64,000 bases of DNA from Spirochaetales bacterium (GTDB lineage: Bacteria; Spirochaetota; Spirochaetia; DSM-27196; Alkalispirochaetaceae): assembly GCA_028282545.1 (NCBI GenBank), contig JANQHT010000118.1:1-64000 (forward strand). The letters run 5' to 3'. Both the position numbers and the translations under genes were made by a program. Each line of letters opens with the position of its first letter. The stretch's first letter is position 1. Below the pieces are notes generated by a model that saw only the letters and a program-made list of their open reading frames with translations, had not been told where the DNA came from and did not search any database. This document shows positions 62,023 to 64,000 of the stretch, piece after piece.

Positions 62023-63396
62023 ATGAGCAAGGAACACGGCATGTCACGGCGCGAATTTCTCAAGGTCTCCGGAATGGCTGCGGCGGGAGCCACTCTCATG
62101 GCTGCCGGACCGCAGCGCCTACACGCGTCCGGTTCCAAGGAAGAGAGCGGACACGCTCCAGGTCAGATGCGGACCACGGAACTGGTTCACTGGAGCCCGA
62201 ACTCGGCGTCGGACGGCGAAGTCGAAGACCGCTGGATTGCGTTGTTCAACGACGCGCATCGCGACAAGGGCGTCCAGATCAGAAAAGAGTTGGTACCGTA
62301 CGAACAATACCGCACCAAGCTGCTCGCGGCGGTTGCGACCGGCAAAGCACCCGACATGGGGTTTGGTCTTCCGGCCGGTAAGGGGGCGCTGTTCGCACGC
62401 GACGGAGTGACGGTGCCTTTGAACGATCTGGCGCGGCAGGTGGACCTCGACCTTTCCGATTTCACAGAGTCGTCGCTGAAGAACGCTCGCTACCCGAACT
62501 ACGGCGGTGACGAGCTTTTTTCGATCCCGATGGACCTGATGAGTCTCCAACCGGAGATCAACATGGACCACGTTGCCGAGGCGGGTTTGGATCCTTCCAA
62601 TTTCCCACAGGACAACGCATCCTTGCTCGAGTGGGCCAAGGCGATGACGCAGTACGATTCGTCGGGGAAGGTGATCCGATCGGGCATTATGCAAACGGCA
62701 TCGGCTGTTCAACCCAACGTGACGTGGGGGATCGTCTCCCATCAAATGGGTTTCCGCCGCGCAAGCGATGACCTCCGGACCGCGTGTGTCAACCCTGAGG
62801 CCGGTATTCGCGCCATGGAATGGGTGCTCGCGCTTTTCGACGAGCACAAGGTTTCGTCGCGTGAGGTGACCGATCGATACAAGGCTTTCGGCAACGGACA
62901 GGGGTCGATCTTCTGGACCGGCCCGTGGACAATCAATGGTTATCTGCAGCAGGGTCTCAATTTCGAGACGTTCCTGTTTCCACAGATCGGTGAAGACAAC
63001 CGCGACACCTACTTCGAAATGGGCGGCATCGAGATGTACACACAAACCGACACGGGGCGTTACGAGGCGACGATCGCCGCGATCAAGTGGCTGTCGGATA
63101 ACAGCTTTCTGTGGACGACCGAAGGGCGCGGTGTCAGTCCGCGCAAATCGATCGTCAGCCGTCCCGACTACCGGACGGCGGGGCCGCCGTGGAAGGTTCG
63201 CGGTGCCTTTGTCGAGGGCATGGAGCATGCGAAGATCGGCGAGATTCCAATCCTCGCCGCGGACGATTTCACGATCTACACCGGTGACAACTTCATGGTG
63301 AAGACGCTCGACCCGGTGTGGGTAGGTGAGAAGAGCCCGCAAGTGGCGATGGAAGAGTTACACGAACGTTGGCAGAAAGACCTGGACGAAGGGTAG
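62023..63396 (+). CDS. Carbohydrate ABC transporter binding protein, Tat-exported
   Basis: 457 residues. The twin-arginine signal (SRREFLKVSGMAAAGATLMA) means it folds before export. The family 1 binding-protein fold is seen in TGKAPDMGFGLPAG, SIPMDLMSLQPEIN and QGSIFWTGPWTING. Tat export of a sugar-binding protein suggests a cofactor or fast folding. It probably brings the oligosaccharide that the GH88-like enzyme cleaves. It lies 112 bases after that gene. Confidence 0.9.
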   Translation: MSKEHGMSRREFLKVSGMAAAGATLMAAGPQRLHASGSKEESGHAPGQMRTTELVHWSPNSASDGEVEDRWIALFNDAHRDKGVQIRKELVPYEQYRTKLLAAVATGKAPDMGFGLPAGKGALFARDGVTVPLNDLARQVDLDLSDFTESSLKNARYPNYGGDELFSIPMDLMSLQPEINMDHVAEAGLDPSNFPQDNASLLEWAKAMTQYDSSGKVIRSGIMQTASAVQPNVTWGIVSHQMGFRRASDDLRTACVNPEAGIRAMEWVLALFDEHKVSSREVTDRYKAFGNGQGSIFWTGPWTINGYLQQGLNFETFLFPQIGEDNRDTYFEMGGIEMYTQTDTGRYEATIAAIKWLSDNSFLWTTEGRGVSPRKSIVSRPDYRTAGPPWKVRGAFVEGMEHAKIGEIPILAADDFTIYTGDNFMVKTLDPVWVGEKSPQVAMEELHERWQKDLDEG

Positions 63397-63403
63397 CATT
63401 GTG

Positions 63404-63434
63404 CTTCGCCGGCGGCGGATTGCCGCCGGCGAAG
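63404..63434 (+). other. Hairpin between binding protein and permease genes
   Basis: CTTCGCCGGCGGC, loop GGATT, GCCGCCGGCGAAG: a perfect 13-bp stem eight bases after the binding-protein stop, with no T-run. The position matches the hairpin at 20298-20328 in the other sugar importer operon. Confidence 0.7.
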
Positions 63435-63466
63435 TTCGTCGCTCGAACGGCTGCAACCGGGAGTGT

Positions 63467-64000
63467 ATGCAACAGATGGTAGAGAGTCTTCGAACGCGAA
63501 TGCGAGCCGTGCGGTGGAAGGGAAAACGCGTACACTGGTCGGCGTACGCCTTTCTGCTTCCATTCCTGGTCCCGTTCCTGATCATCATCGTCGCGGCGGC
63601 CGTTTTCGGCGTCTACGTCGCGTTTACGGACTGGGGAATCATCGCCAAACCCATCTGGGTCGGGTTTCAGAACTTCGCCGAAGCGATGGGTGACCAGTAC
63701 GTCGCCAAGGCGTTTCGGAATACGGTGCACTACGGGTTGGTAATCGTTCCCGGCATAGCCGTCCTTGGACTGATGTTTGCCATGTACGTAAACCAGGGGT
63801 GGCCGCTTTCCGGTTTTAGTCGAGCGATGTTCTTTGCACCGAACGTCGTTTCGGCGACAGTAATCGGATTGATCTGGGTTTGGATACTCGACACCCAGTA
63901 CGGAATCATCAACAACTACCTTGGTTTCTTCGGGATACCTTCGGTGCCGTGGATAACGAGCACTTCCTGGGCGCTCTACGGCGTCAGCATGGCGTCGATA
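63467..64000 (+). CDS. Carbohydrate ABC transporter permease, partial (3' end beyond window)
   Basis: 178 codons are visible from ATG 63467 (MQQMVESLRTRMRAVRWKGK), open to the window end. The first helix YAFLLPFLVPFLIIIVAAAV is followed by YVAFTDWGII, VGFQNFAEAM, FRNTVHYGLVIVPGIAVLGL and FFAPNVVSATVIGLIWVWIL, as in MalF-like permeases. The EAA loop lies beyond the end. Confidence 0.9.
   Translation, partial: MQQMVESLRTRMRAVRWKGKRVHWSAYAFLLPFLVPFLIIIVAAAVFGVYVAFTDWGIIAKPIWVGFQNFAEAMGDQYVAKAFRNTVHYGLVIVPGIAVLGLMFAMYVNQGWPLSGFSRAMFFAPNVVSATVIGLIWVWILDTQYGIINNYLGFFGIPSVPWITSTSWALYGVSMASI

Noticed and set aside
1-64000. tRNA and rRNA genes
   Set aside because: No cloverleaf with a TTCGA-type T-loop in a plausible place and no rRNA-like stretch was noticed by eye; a tRNAscan run would be decisive.

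Overview
The window looks like chromosome from a free-living, GC-rich, diderm spirochaete (Spirochaetales), by inference. The pointers are a TER/FabV-type enoyl reductase, many lipoproteins beside a LolCDE-like exporter, a DGR whose target is a lipoprotein (as in Treponema denticola), two carbohydrate ABC importers, a short RqcH/NFACT protein, and an mcsA-mcsB-clpC operon. No species can be named, and no rRNA or tRNA gene was seen.

Left part (1-10.5 kb). A caspase-like protein overlaps, by four bases, a lipoprotein that ends in a DUF1566-type C-type-lectin fold. Its last 47 codons are the variable repeat (VR) of a diversity-generating retroelement (DGR). A perfect hairpin, an avd gene broken by a 41-base insertion, a template repeat (TR) full of AAC codons, and an intact DGR reverse transcriptase follow. 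Next comes an array of small coiled-coil proteins with one C-terminal membrane helix. They fall in two families (A and B) with family-specific promoters. Copies abut or cut the ends of the reverse transcriptase and an Rpn-like nuclease, and a second A/B pair lies near 25 kb. A FecR-domain protein closes the region.

Middle part (10.5-30.5 kb). A six-gene minus-strand operon carries a membrane protein, hisD, folC, a macro-domain protein, rqcH and an unknown membrane protein. Then come fabV, a GNAT acetyltransferase, a structured intergenic repeat, a sugar ABC importer with its LacI-type regulator and operator, a DEAD-box helicase, rpsD with a terminator, a HATPase/cyclic-nucleotide-binding regulator, an HMA protein, a PlsC fusion and psuG.

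Pel-like part (30.4-42.6 kb). pelD, a pelE-like gene, pelF and pelG on the minus strand face a pelB-like TPR/beta-barrel gene on the plus strand. pelA and pelC were not found. Behind pelB a sigma-54-type promoter precedes two related lipoproteins, one with a LamG-like domain.

Housekeeping part (42.6-54.7 kb). prfB uses the classic programmed +1 frameshift. It is followed by a PEGA protein, ftsY, an exported repeat protein, lolC-lolD-lolE, a second copy of the structured repeat, and mcsA-mcsB-clpC. The McsB active site looks degenerate.

Right part (54.8-64 kb). A divergent catabolic island has dhaK, dhaL and a ureidoglycolate-lyase-like gene to the left. To the right are an RraA-family protein, an iron-type alcohol dehydrogenase, a class III aminotransferase, a GH88-like hydrolase and a second sugar ABC importer (Tat-exported binding protein, first permease cut by the window end). 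Both arms start next to the same 13-base palindromic operator, separated by phased A-tracts. DhaK has Tyr where the substrate-binding His is expected, so the substrate is probably not plain dihydroxyacetone.
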